In this document: piece by piece, positions 16,459 through 25,375 of the stretch | How the letters are laid out: every line of letters starts with the position of its first letter | Position numbering within the stretch: position 1 is the first letter of the stretch | NCBI RefSeq assembly: GCF_007004725.1 | Contig: NZ_ML660166.1 | Span: 1 to 64,000, forward strand | Length of the DNA: 64,000 nucleotides | Origin: Aliikangiella coralliicola | GTDB lineage: Bacteria; Pseudomonadota; Gammaproteobacteria; Enterobacterales; Kangiellaceae | Direction of reading: 5' to 3' | Program-made: the position numbers and the translations under genes | The notes under the pieces: generated by a model | Seen by the model: the letters and a program-made list of their open reading frames with translations, nothing else | The model's database searches: none | What the model was told of the DNA's origin: nothing

Positions 16459-19366
16459 TCACACTATAAAAAGAGTCGCGAGAAAAGAAATCAACCTCTT
16501 TTTTTCCTCGCCGATCGCCTATCTCTTTATGACAACCTTTGCAGCAATAACCCTATTTATCTTTTTCTGGGGTGAGTCATTTTTCGCGCGTAATGTTGCT
16601 GATGTTCGGCCCTTATTTGAATGGATGCCGGTACTGTTAATATTTTTAACGTCCACGTTAACAATGCGGATGTGGAGTGATGAAAGACGCGCAGGCACCC
16701 TTGAACACGTGCTCACTTTACCTGTTCCTTTGTGGCATTTTGTTGTCGGAAAATTTCTAGCTTGCCTTTCGTTATTATTAATCACGTTGGCGATTACACT
16801 GCCGATTCCGCTGACTGTTGCATTGATCGGAAACCTTGATTGGGGACCGGTAATCGCCGGTTATCTGGCAACGATATTGTTGGGCGCAGCTTACATCAGT
16901 ATTGGTTTATTCGCCTCTGCCCGCAGTGACAACCAGATCGTTAGTTTAATTTATTCAGTTGCTTTTTGCGGATTATTTTACCTGATTGGCAGTAGCACTT
17001 TGACAAACTTTTTTGGTCACGAAATTGGCGAGTGGTTAAGACTATTGGGTTCTGGATCTCGGTTTGATGCAATAACTCGCGGCTTGATCGACTTACGGGA
17101 CTTTTACTACTATCTAAGTATTATTGTTACTTTCCTGGTATTAAATACCTACTCTTTAGAAAAAGAGCGATGGACGCTAACTGAGAAAAGAAAATCCCAT
17201 CACACCTGGCGTGCTATCAGCGCATTGTTGGTGATTAATGTTTTCCTTGTTAACTTTTGGCTTGGACACTTTAATTATTTACGCATTGACACAACCCGAG
17301 GCAATCAGTATTCAATTTCAGATGCTACCGAAAATTACTTGAGCCGCTTGCAAGAACCTTTACTTATCCGGGGCTATTTCAGTTCTAAAACTCACCCCTT
17401 ACTTTCCCCGTTAGTCCCTAAAATAAAGGATCTGTTAAAGGAATATGAGGTAGCCGGTGATGGCAGAGTAAAAGTCGAATTGATTGATCCACAAAGCGAT
17501 CCAGAACAAGAAAGCGAAGCCAATCAAAAGTACAACATTCGGCCTGTACCCTTTCAGATTTCTGACAGGCATCAGGCGTCAATTGTTAATTCCTATTTTA
17601 ACGTTTTGATCCAGTATGGCGACGAGCATAAAATTCTTGGTTTTAGGGAGTTGATAGAAATCAAGTCTGGCAGTAATGTAGAAGTTGAGGTCGCTTTGAG
17701 AAATCCCGAGCATGATATTACTCGGGCGATAAAAAGCGTTTTAAATAGTTACCAGTCAGGCGGAAATTTATTCGATACTGTCACAGGTGAGGTTGCACTT
17801 AAAGCTTACATTTCTCCGGATCAAAAACTGCCTGAACAACTGGTTGAGTTCAAGAAAGTTGTTATGACCGAGTTAGAAAAAGTTCAGGCTCAGTCGAGCA
17901 ATCGTTTCAAAATCGACATAATCGATCCTGATGACAATAACGGCGTAGTGGCACAGCAAATTCAGAACGATTATGGCTTTCAACCATTTCGGCTTGGTTT
18001 GCTCAGTGATAAATCGTTTTATTTTTATCTGACACTACAACAACAAGATCAGATTATTCAGCTTCCATTAGATGATCTATCTGCAGCCAGTTTTGAACGC
18101 AATCTAAAATCAGGCATTAAACGCTTTGCCAGTGGTTTTACTAAAACGGTTGGACTCGTTACTCCAAAGCAGGAAAATAATTACTCTCCCTATGCCCCAC
18201 CAAGCGGACCGAAATTTGGCGCGCTGGAGCAATTTCTGGGTGAAGAGTTAACAGTAAAAAATGTCGACTTAAGCAGTGGAGAGATACCTGGTGATATTGA
18301 TATTTTGTTGTTAATGGCACCAAAATCGGTTGATGAAAAACAACTTTTTGCTGTCGACCAATTTTTGATGAAAGGTGGAACCGTCATCGCTGCAACAGCC
18401 CCCTACAGCGCCAATATGGGCATGCAGGGACTAGAGTTGCAAACTTACGATAGCGGCCTTAAAGATTGGTTAACTCATCATGGATTATCTCTCGAAGAAA
18501 AATTAGTACTCGATACACAAAGCATGGCATTTCCAGTACCGGTTGCTCGAAACCTTGGTGGCTATACCGTCAGAGAAGTTCACATGCTAGATTACCCGTT
18601 TTTTATCGATATACGTGACGAAGGCCTTAACAAAGACAACGCGATTACTGCCGCTCTTCCACAAGCAACAGTTACCTGGGCCTCTCCTATCCTTATCGAT
18701 AAGGACAAACTCGAAAGCAAGTCGACAACTCAACTGGTTAGCAGCTCTTCCGAATCCTGGTTGTCAGCATCAACAGATGTGGCACCACAATTAGATCAGG
18801 CTAACAATAGTTTTAAACCTCAGGGTGAGCAGTCCTCACACCTGCTAGGCGCAATTGTTCAAGGCCGGTTTAGTTCTTATTTTTCTGGTAAAGACTCACC
18901 GCTTCTGAAACAGCCTGACGAGTCTAAAGCAGAAGCTTCTGAAGACACACCTACACCTGATTCTGCCGAGAAAAATCAAGCGGAAGAAAAAGCAAGTTTG
19001 ACCGTTTCCAGCGTTATCGAAAAGTCTGCCGAATCGGCCAGAATTATTTTATTTAGTTCCAATGATTTTGTTAGCGATCAGGTATTACAACTCTCAGGCT
19101 CTTCTGGTGGTAATGAATACCTTGGAACATTGCAATTAGTTGCCAATACCGTTGATTGGTCACTCGAAGATGACGGCTTGATGAGCATTCGTTCACGCGG
19201 ACATTACAATCAAACATTACCGCCCATGGAACAGGACGAACGCACTTTTTGGGAATATTCAAATTACATTGTGACAGCTCTTTTGATTTTGAGTATTGCC
19301 ATGATTCAAAGTCGCAGGCGTCAATTGAAACAGTTAAAACACGTTGAACTTTTAGTCAACGCTTAG
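16448..19366 (+). CDS. ABC-2 permease fused to GldG-like auxiliary domain
   Basis: This 972-residue fusion has an N-terminal ABC-2 permease (about residues 1-250, some six membrane spans, starting FFSSPIAYLFMTTFAAITLF). It continues into a long extracytoplasmic GldG-type region (ABC_transp_aux) that begins with a membrane helix and RIDTTRGNQYSISDATENYL. An acidic Glu/Ser/Ala-rich linker lies near 18910-19000. A C-terminal membrane helix (NYIVTALLILSIAMIQSRRR) ends the protein. A textbook AAGGAGG lies before the ATG, inside the ATPase gene. In Bacteroidetes GldF and GldG are separate gliding-motility genes; fused versions occur widely in non-gliding bacteria. Export substrate unknown. Confidence 0.9.
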   Translation: MLLDHTIKRVARKEINLFFSSPIAYLFMTTFAAITLFIFFWGESFFARNVADVRPLFEWMPVLLIFLTSTLTMRMWSDERRAGTLEHVLTLPVPLWHFVVGKFLACLSLLLITLAITLPIPLTVALIGNLDWGPVIAGYLATILLGAAYISIGLFASARSDNQIVSLIYSVAFCGLFYLIGSSTLTNFFGHEIGEWLRLLGSGSRFDAITRGLIDLRDFYYYLSIIVTFLVLNTYSLEKERWTLTEKRKSHHTWRAISALLVINVFLVNFWLGHFNYLRIDTTRGNQYSISDATENYLSRLQEPLLIRGYFSSKTHPLLSPLVPKIKDLLKEYEVAGDGRVKVELIDPQSDPEQESEANQKYNIRPVPFQISDRHQASIVNSYFNVLIQYGDEHKILGFRELIEIKSGSNVEVEVALRNPEHDITRAIKSVLNSYQSGGNLFDTVTGEVALKAYISPDQKLPEQLVEFKKVVMTELEKVQAQSSNRFKIDIIDPDDNNGVVAQQIQNDYGFQPFRLGLLSDKSFYFYLTLQQQDQIIQLPLDDLSAASFERNLKSGIKRFASGFTKTVGLVTPKQENNYSPYAPPSGPKFGALEQFLGEELTVKNVDLSSGEIPGDIDILLLMAPKSVDEKQLFAVDQFLMKGGTVIAATAPYSANMGMQGLELQTYDSGLKDWLTHHGLSLEEKLVLDTQSMAFPVPVARNLGGYTVREVHMLDYPFFIDIRDEGLNKDNAITAALPQATVTWASPILIDKDKLESKSTTQLVSSSSESWLSASTDVAPQLDQANNSFKPQGEQSSHLLGAIVQGRFSSYFSGKDSPLLKQPDESKAEASEDTPTPDSAEKNQAEEKASLTVSSVIEKSAESARIILFSSNDFVSDQVLQLSGSSGGNEYLGTLQLVANTVDWSLEDDGLMSIRSRGHYNQTLPPMEQDERTFWEYSNYIVTALLILSIAMIQSRRRQLKQLKHVELLVNA

Positions 19367-19376
19367 GGTGAATATT

Positions 19377-20396
19377 ATGAATAAAAAAATATCAGTCCTT
19401 TATATTGTATTATTCGTTCAACTGTTGATTGTTGGAGTATTAGCGTGGAATAACTCAGGCAACGATCCGGCGAGTTCGGCTAAGCCTTTACTTGAACAAT
19501 TTGCTGAGATCGATAAGCTCACGATTACCGGAGAAGAATCCACAACCGGAGAAGAAAAAAATCAGGTCAACTTGATCAAAACCGATTCTGGTTGGCAAAT
19601 AACCGAACTGCGAAACTTGCCGGCCAACGAATCAAAAACTTCAGATTTAATTGATAATCTAAACTCGATCCGGGTTAACTGGCCGGTATCAACGACTAAA
19701 TCAAGCCATACTCGATTTGAAGTGGCCGAAGACAATTTTCAGCGAAAACTGGAAATTTTCAAAGGTGATACTTTAGTGGAAACACTTTACCTGGGAACCT
19801 CTCCCGGCTTTCGAAAAAGTCATGTCAGGTCAGCAAGTGATAGTGATGTTTATTCAGTAAAACTGGCTCAATACGATGTTCCTGTAAAAGCAGATGACTG
19901 GTTGGATAAAGGTCTGCTTAAACTGGCTGATTTATCAGCTGTTAAAGGTCCGGACTATTCGTTAAAAATTGTCGGTGGTAATTGGCAGTGGGGGGATTCA
20001 TCAGGCTCTACTGTGACCTCAACCGAAGGTGACATTGAAAATAATGAAAATGCCAAAGAGATGGAAAATACGCAAAGCGGACTTGAAATTGATGTTCAAA
20101 AGGCACTTCAATTCACCTCAAAACTTGAGAATTTGCAGGTTTTAAGAGTGGCCGAAAAAAGCGTTTCCGGGCCGAAGCTGTCACTAGAAGTTTCCACAAA
20201 AGATAGCTCAAAAAACTATCAGTTCTTTGCGAATGAGGAAAAATACTACGTTAAAAGAAACGACTTTGAGCCGCTTTTTGAAATTAGTAAAACTGATTTT
20301 GATGAAATTACCCAGGTAAATCAACCAGCATTAACAGTCGTCAAAAATACGCCGAAAAAAGAGGAAGAAGAACAAAAGACGGAAGAAAATAGCTAG
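19377..20396 (+). CDS. DUF4340 protein, partner of the Gld-type ABC transporter
   Basis: About 339 residues with an N-terminal membrane anchor (KKISVLYIVLFVQLLIVGVLAW) and a mostly beta, periplasmic DUF4340 region containing LIKTDSGWQI and the repeating pattern LYLGTSPGFRKSHVR. The C-terminus is a charged KKEEEEQK tail. I prefer ATG 19377, which has AGGG 8 bases upstream, over an in-frame GTG at 19368 directly after the previous stop. DUF4340 proteins regularly follow GldA-GldFG genes, so it is probably a structural part of the same exporter. Its exact role is not known. Confidence 0.88.
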   Translation: MNKKISVLYIVLFVQLLIVGVLAWNNSGNDPASSAKPLLEQFAEIDKLTITGEESTTGEEKNQVNLIKTDSGWQITELRNLPANESKTSDLIDNLNSIRVNWPVSTTKSSHTRFEVAEDNFQRKLEIFKGDTLVETLYLGTSPGFRKSHVRSASDSDVYSVKLAQYDVPVKADDWLDKGLLKLADLSAVKGPDYSLKIVGGNWQWGDSSGSTVTSTEGDIENNENAKEMENTQSGLEIDVQKALQFTSKLENLQVLRVAEKSVSGPKLSLEVSTKDSSKNYQFFANEEKYYVKRNDFEPLFEISKTDFDEITQVNQPALTVVKNTPKKEEEEQKTEENS

Positions 20397-20528
20397 TTAA
20401 TCTTAGTTCGGGACAATTAATGTCCGGCACGACTTTAGCCGCGAAACAGGATTTAAATGCAGCTTTTCAAATCAGATCAAAAATACCTGACTTGAGTTTC
20501 ATTTAACCTTTTGGCGGCTAAAAAAATC

Positions 20529-22862
20529 TTATAGCACTTCAGGCTTACTCAAATAAAAACCCTGTACACAATCGACTCCCCTGGCCTGGATTAAATCCAG
20601 ATCTTCAACCGACTCGATATGGGTTGCAATAACCTCGACTTTACTTTGACTAGCGGTTTTCACAATCGCGTCAATTAAATTACAACGAGGCATGCTCGTC
20701 GCCAACTTTCTTGTTAACGAAGAATCGAGCTTAATTGCATCAACCGGCATTTGAGGCAGGTTTAACAAGGATTGAGAACTCATCCCAAAATGACTGATGA
20801 TGACACCAAAACCTTTTTCTCGTATCTTCGCAAGATGCTTTTGCCATTGAGGAAAATTAAACAACTCTTCTTCGCCCACTTCAAACCTGAGACGCTTGGG
20901 CGCCAAACCAGACTCTATCCAACTAGAGAGTAACTCATCACGAAAATTTTCGTCGGACATAGCTTCGGTCGATAAGGTCACAGAGAACCACTGTTCAGCA
21001 GTGCTTTTCTTAGCCTGGCAAAAATCAATCAGCATAGTGATGACTAAACGATCAATGTTTTTAATCACCCCAAAGCGTTTTGCATTTGACATAAAAATTG
21101 CCGGAGAAATCAATGCTGTTCCCTCCTTCAATCTTAATGAACAATTAGCACCAACCGACCGCGGAGAATCATCGGCACTGAACACCTGCTGTTGCAATAG
21201 CACAAATTTTTGTTCCCGCATTGCACTGGTCAATCGCTTAAACCAGTTACCCTGTTCAGTTTGTTCTTCGGTTAAGCTATTATAAATCGCCCATTGATTA
21301 CGTCCTTTTTGTTTTGCTTGCTGGCACGCCTGATCGGCTTTCGCCAGCGTCTCACCGATTGAGTCTGCGAAGGCATCTAGAATAGTTGCCCCGACCGATC
21401 CGGTAACCGAGTAACTTTTTCCTTCCCAAAATAAGTTAGATTCTTCCAGAATCATACGATAACGCTCGGCCATTTCTGTAAATTCTTTTGGCGCAACATG
21501 GGTTAGCAGCACCACAAACTCGTCGCCTGCGAGCCGGCCGACATGGTCAGTATCCCTTGCCCGAGTTTTCAAGTTTTCTGCCAGGTTAATCAACAATTGG
21601 TCACCAGCAGCATGACCAAGTTCATCATTAATCAATTTGAATTTGTCTAAATCAATAAACAGTAATAACGAGTTTTCTTTAGTCCTGCGGATACGATTTA
21701 ATTCTCGATTCAGAACCTCTTCAAAAGCACTTCGATTTAATAGACCGGTGAGATGATCATGATTGAGTTGCCACTGCCAATTTTTTTCAAGTCGCTGTTG
21801 TTCTGAGATGTCTCTGAATACAACGACACTGCCTTCGTTGTTATCTTCGCTTCCTAACAATGTAACACTACATTCAACTGGAAATAATGAACCGTCGGCC
21901 CGTTGAAACAAAGTTCGCCAATCTCTCAGCTCATCACCCAATAAATATGCCTGTTGTAAAAAGCAATGATCGAAGGATGTTTTCTGGCCGCCGTTATCAA
22001 TCGGATGAATACATTCGTGGGGAAAGTGCCCCATCAGATCAACCATCGACTGGCCTAGTAATTTTAAAGTGGCTGGGTTAACAAATTGTATTCTGCCATC
22101 AGGCGTAACCCCATAAACCCCTTCGGCGACTGAATAGAGTAATCCAATCAGCCTGGTTCGCTCGCTTTCGACCTGGCGCTTTCTTTCAACGCTTCGAATA
22201 AGCGCGCTGACACGGGTTAGAAACAAATCTGACGATTCATTTTTGAACATACATTCGCGAGCCCCCGACTTGAGACACTCGTCGACAACCTGCTGTTTGT
22301 ATTGAGCAGTTAAAATCGCGCAAACCAGCTCGTAGGTTTCTTCACGAGATTGTAATTTTTGGCACAGCTGGGCTCCGTTATCGCCAGGCATAAAAAAATC
22401 GATTATCGCCAGATCATACTTATTCTGGTTGGCTTTAATAAATCCTTGCTCTGCATCGTCAGCAACATCTACCAGGTATCCACTCGCCTCTAAAATTTTA
22501 CGATATTGCATTTGCACTGTTCGGGAATCATCAACCAGTAAGATTCTGCCTCGTTCTGAAGCACTTTGAGGGCTGGTAAGGCGATTAGTGAACGCCAACA
22601 ATCTTAGTTGCAACTGCTCGTCAGATTGACGTTTTAAGGAGAGTACCGGAACTTCGGGATAACGAAGTGAAAACCGTATTAGAAAATCCTGAAACACCGA
22701 TGTGGTAAAGTCGACAATTAATCCAGAGGGCTCAGGGTTTAACTCTAACCAGTGTTGAAGCTCAGCAACCGATTCAAACATTAAGACTGGGAACGACTGC
22801 CTGGAAAGTTCATCAAACAAAAACTGGCGACCTTCTTGGTCATTTAGTAAAACTAATATCAC
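20529..22862 (-). CDS. Response regulator with PAS, GGDEF and degenerate EAL domains
   Basis: Predicted c-di-GMP signalling protein of 777 residues. Order: a degenerate receiver-like segment (1-95), a canonical receiver (about 104-225, ILLVDDSR, phospho-acceptor Asp in LAIIDFFMPG), a PAS domain (about 235-355), GGDEF (about 364-525) with AGDEF near residue 442 and HDHLTGLLNR, so cyclase activity is plausible, and a C-terminal EAL-like domain (about 545-775). The EAL domain lacks key residues: VLLQQQ stands at the EAL position and ATHIES at the AEGVE position, so it is probably a non-hydrolytic binding module. The start is GTG. It is convergent with the ABC operon. Confidence 0.93.
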   Translation of the reverse strand: MILVLLNDQEGRQFLFDELSRQSFPVLMFESVAELQHWLELNPEPSGLIVDFTTSVFQDFLIRFSLRYPEVPVLSLKRQSDEQLQLRLLAFTNRLTSPQSASERGRILLVDDSRTVQMQYRKILEASGYLVDVADDAEQGFIKANQNKYDLAIIDFFMPGDNGAQLCQKLQSREETYELVCAILTAQYKQQVVDECLKSGARECMFKNESSDLFLTRVSALIRSVERKRQVESERTRLIGLLYSVAEGVYGVTPDGRIQFVNPATLKLLGQSMVDLMGHFPHECIHPIDNGGQKTSFDHCFLQQAYLLGDELRDWRTLFQRADGSLFPVECSVTLLGSEDNNEGSVVVFRDISEQQRLEKNWQWQLNHDHLTGLLNRSAFEEVLNRELNRIRRTKENSLLLFIDLDKFKLINDELGHAAGDQLLINLAENLKTRARDTDHVGRLAGDEFVVLLTHVAPKEFTEMAERYRMILEESNLFWEGKSYSVTGSVGATILDAFADSIGETLAKADQACQQAKQKGRNQWAIYNSLTEEQTEQGNWFKRLTSAMREQKFVLLQQQVFSADDSPRSVGANCSLRLKEGTALISPAIFMSNAKRFGVIKNIDRLVITMLIDFCQAKKSTAEQWFSVTLSTEAMSDENFRDELLSSWIESGLAPKRLRFEVGEEELFNFPQWQKHLAKIREKGFGVIISHFGMSSQSLLNLPQMPVDAIKLDSSLTRKLATSMPRCNLIDAIVKTASQSKVEVIATHIESVEDLDLIQARGVDCVQGFYLSKPEVL

Positions 22863-23041
22863 CTGATAAATTCGTTTATCGCAATTGAGAATACAACAAG
22901 CATAGCTTAATTAACTTTAATAAAAAATAATTGTTGTGTTTTTTAACTATTTGGGAGATTAAAAGTTCAGCGGAACAAAAATAAATACTTGTTACAACCA
23001 ATAGAATAAAGAGTAGGTAATTCTGCGAGTAAAAGCAATTT

Positions 23042-23257
23042 TTAAAAGTCGATGGTCCGCAGGTTCACTTGGGTTTTAAAAGTCTTACGCTCTTTGATTT
23101 GACGGTCAAGACGTTTGTCAAGAATCACCTTTAACTTCTTAACATCATCAATTGCCTGTTCCAGGTCGATTTCTCGCGTTTCAACAATTTGTTCGCACAG
23201 CCATTGGCTTAAACGTCCGTCGTCGAGGATTTTGTCTTCAATAGTCGGATAGCTCAT
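23042..23257 (-). CDS. Small hypothetical cytoplasmic protein
   Basis: About 71 residues, MSYPTIEDKILDDGRLSQWL then a charged helical tail (KKLKVILDKRLDRQIKERK). The start at 23257 has AGAGG just upstream. The longer frame to 23359 lacks a binding site. Glu/Lys/Arg-rich and probably a coiled coil. No family recognised. Confidence 0.6.
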   Translation of the reverse strand: MSYPTIEDKILDDGRLSQWLCEQIVETREIDLEQAIDDVKKLKVILDKRLDRQIKERKTFKTQVNLRTIDF

Positions 23258-23491
23258 AGAACCTCTGAATTTCGTCACTTCCGAATCATACCCGTTGGTA
23301 ATATTCGCTCGTAAATTAACCAGACTAAATATGCCTGGATTCCACTTTCCAATGGCCAATATTCAAACTGAATGACTGGTCATACTCTTCATACTAGAAA
23401 CTATCTGCGTTATTGTCTTGCAAAATGGTTGTTTTTTAACCATTTTGTGATTCAACTCACAAATATCTCAAATAGGAATAGTGCGAATTAC

Positions 23492-25051
23492 CTAGTCTAG
23501 TCGGTGCCTTTCTTGAAGTTCGGTCAAATGAGAACGACATTTATCAGCATTATTATCAGCATTAACACATTGAGTTAGTATTCGCTTAACTTGTTGCCAA
23601 TCGCCGGTTTCGTAGTATGTATTGGCCCAGTTAATATGTGCCCCCTGCATATTACGTTTAAACATTTCAGCGGCTTCGCCTTCGCTTTCCAGTTTTAAAA
23701 ATTCTTGATATTTAGCGATTGCTTTGGTCCACTGTTTTTGATTCCAATAGGATGAAGTCCACCTTGAATAAAGATAACGAATGACAGTGCAATCATCGCT
23801 TTTTAAACAATCAGTCGGGTTATCTCCAAAAATTTTCAACGCTGATTCAAATTCCCCATTATCAACTAATTTTTTTGCAGCTTTGTTCAGTGTCACATAG
23901 ACATTATTTTTAATCTTATCAGCATCACTGATTGCCTGACTCTTATTCCGCAATTCGTTGAGCACTTTTTTAGCCAGACCTACTGCATTTTGAAGTTTGC
24001 CATCCTCTAACAGCGTGTAGGCTCTTTGAGAATCAACCCACGCCAGAATATTAGCTAACTCTTTATCTTGCGAAGCGAAACGGACAAGACTCTGAAGATA
24101 AGCAGAAATTCTCTCGTACATCTGGTTAAGCGAACGAAAATCTTTGCTATTTTTTAACCGAACAAATTCATCATTGTAAAAATTTAACCGATGCTTGTGT
24201 GCTTTAATATTTGATTTATCCAATGAAGTTAATAGTTCAGCCATTCTAAATCGGTCGTCTCTTCGCATTCGCTCCTCAAATGTATGTTGGTTATACATAT
24301 TTTGAACGCCTAACTGGAATGGAGAAACGATTTCTCGATTTTGATAGTCCTGATAGGTCGAAGGTGTCAAGCCTCGCTGGTTAAACCAGGACAAATCTTC
24401 CTTTTCATAAAAATCTTTGTCATGGACCCAATCATATCCAGAAATCGAAGTGGTTTCGATTTCGATTTTTTTACCATCGCTTAAATTTAGTTGGACGAAA
24501 ACATGCGAAGGCAACAACACTGCCTCAACATCAAGGTTAAATTTCCTTGCTAATACTGTGTATAAAAGTGCAGAGCTGACGCAATTAAATCGTTTACTAT
24601 AAAATATTTCGCTCAGCTGACTTTGTTCAAAGTAGTAACCTTTTCCAGCATTTTTACGCGAATTTCCTCCGAGAAAAAAATATTCATGCATTGCTTTGTG
24701 CAATAAATAACCTTTGCGCCATTCAGATTTCTCTTCGTTGATTACCGATTTATTGGCATTGATGAAGCGCTCAATCGTTTTCTGATGTCTACGTAAGTCA
24801 CTAAAGTGACGGCTATCACCTGAAGCCATCAGATATAACATCAACAACGCATCAGCATCACCAGATTTCGCCTTACTCACTTGATTAAGAGTCGCTATTT
24901 CCAGCTCCGTCAGTGGGCTCCATATTGAGTAAGAAAGAGTGTTGTTTTTTTGACGGGGCTGCGACTGGCTGTAAACATTCATCGGTAACATCACAACCCC
25001 AATGATGGCAATACAGACAACAAATAACGAATTCCAACGAAAACAAGACAT
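23492..25051 (-). CDS. Secreted transglutaminase-like protein with TPR-type repeats
   Basis: This 519-residue protein begins with a signal peptide (WNSLFVVCIAIIGVVMLPMNVYSQS). The middle carries a transglutaminase-like cysteine-protease core: Cys in RFNCVSSALLYTVLARKF, His in LPSHVFVQL and an acidic residue in the strand KKIEIETTS. The C-terminal half is helical and TPR-like (YNQKQWTKAIAKYQEFLKLE; INWANTYYETGDWQQVKRIL). Probably a periplasmic peptidase or adaptor. A weak RBS precedes the ATG. It runs divergently from the small frame at 25183. Confidence 0.85.
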   Translation of the reverse strand: MSCFRWNSLFVVCIAIIGVVMLPMNVYSQSQPRQKNNTLSYSIWSPLTELEIATLNQVSKAKSGDADALLMLYLMASGDSRHFSDLRRHQKTIERFINANKSVINEEKSEWRKGYLLHKAMHEYFFLGGNSRKNAGKGYYFEQSQLSEIFYSKRFNCVSSALLYTVLARKFNLDVEAVLLPSHVFVQLNLSDGKKIEIETTSISGYDWVHDKDFYEKEDLSWFNQRGLTPSTYQDYQNREIVSPFQLGVQNMYNQHTFEERMRRDDRFRMAELLTSLDKSNIKAHKHRLNFYNDEFVRLKNSKDFRSLNQMYERISAYLQSLVRFASQDKELANILAWVDSQRAYTLLEDGKLQNAVGLAKKVLNELRNKSQAISDADKIKNNVYVTLNKAAKKLVDNGEFESALKIFGDNPTDCLKSDDCTVIRYLYSRWTSSYWNQKQWTKAIAKYQEFLKLESEGEAAEMFKRNMQGAHINWANTYYETGDWQQVKRILTQCVNADNNADKCRSHLTELQERHRLD

Positions 25052-25182
25052 GAATGCTGACCTAATTAATCTGTCGTAGAGATAGCAATAAATTAGATCT
25101 ATTTAGTCATACCCACTTGTTAAAATCAAGAACCGATAGATAGTCTGGTAGGTTTTGTAGACGAAGAAAGCATAAGGACATC

Positions 25183-25269
25183 ATGAAAGTTTCATTAATA
25201 CTCGAAACGTTGAGTCTTGAAACAGAGTTATTGAGTGTCGCAAGCTGCTCGACGCTTACTTTAATTTAA
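25183..25269 (+). CDS. Possible 28-residue Ser/Thr/Cys-rich peptide
   Basis: The frame reads MKVSLILETLSLETELLSVA and ends SCSTLTLI. AAGGA lies 5 bases before the ATG, an unusually good site for a chance frame. The peptide has no signal sequence. A core-like Ser/Cys/Thr tail recalls ribosomally made modified peptides, but no modification enzyme is nearby. It could equally be a chance frame in the 324-base gap between the transglutaminase-like and hmuS-like genes. Confidence 0.25.
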   Translation: MKVSLILETLSLETELLSVASCSTLTLI

Positions 25270-25299
25270 CTCAATTTACGAACAAACCTGAATTCAACT

Positions 25300-25351
25300 T
25301 AATTAAATAAAAAAAATTTGGGTCGAAGACCTGTAATAATCGACCCAAATT
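25300..25351 (-). terminator. Intrinsic terminator of the hmu-like operon
   Basis: AATTTGGGTCGA (25315-25326) and TCGACCCAAATT (25340-25351) form a perfect 12-bp stem. On the minus strand it is followed by a run of T (A-run at 25309-25316 on the plus strand). It lies 25 bases after the stop of the CobN-like gene. Confidence 0.88.
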
Positions 25352-25375
25352 CCCCGTACAATAAACGGCCAACAA

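Noticed and set aside
20409-20423. GGACAATTAATGTCC as terminator of the ABC operon
   Set aside because: The stem is only four base pairs and lacks a T-run.
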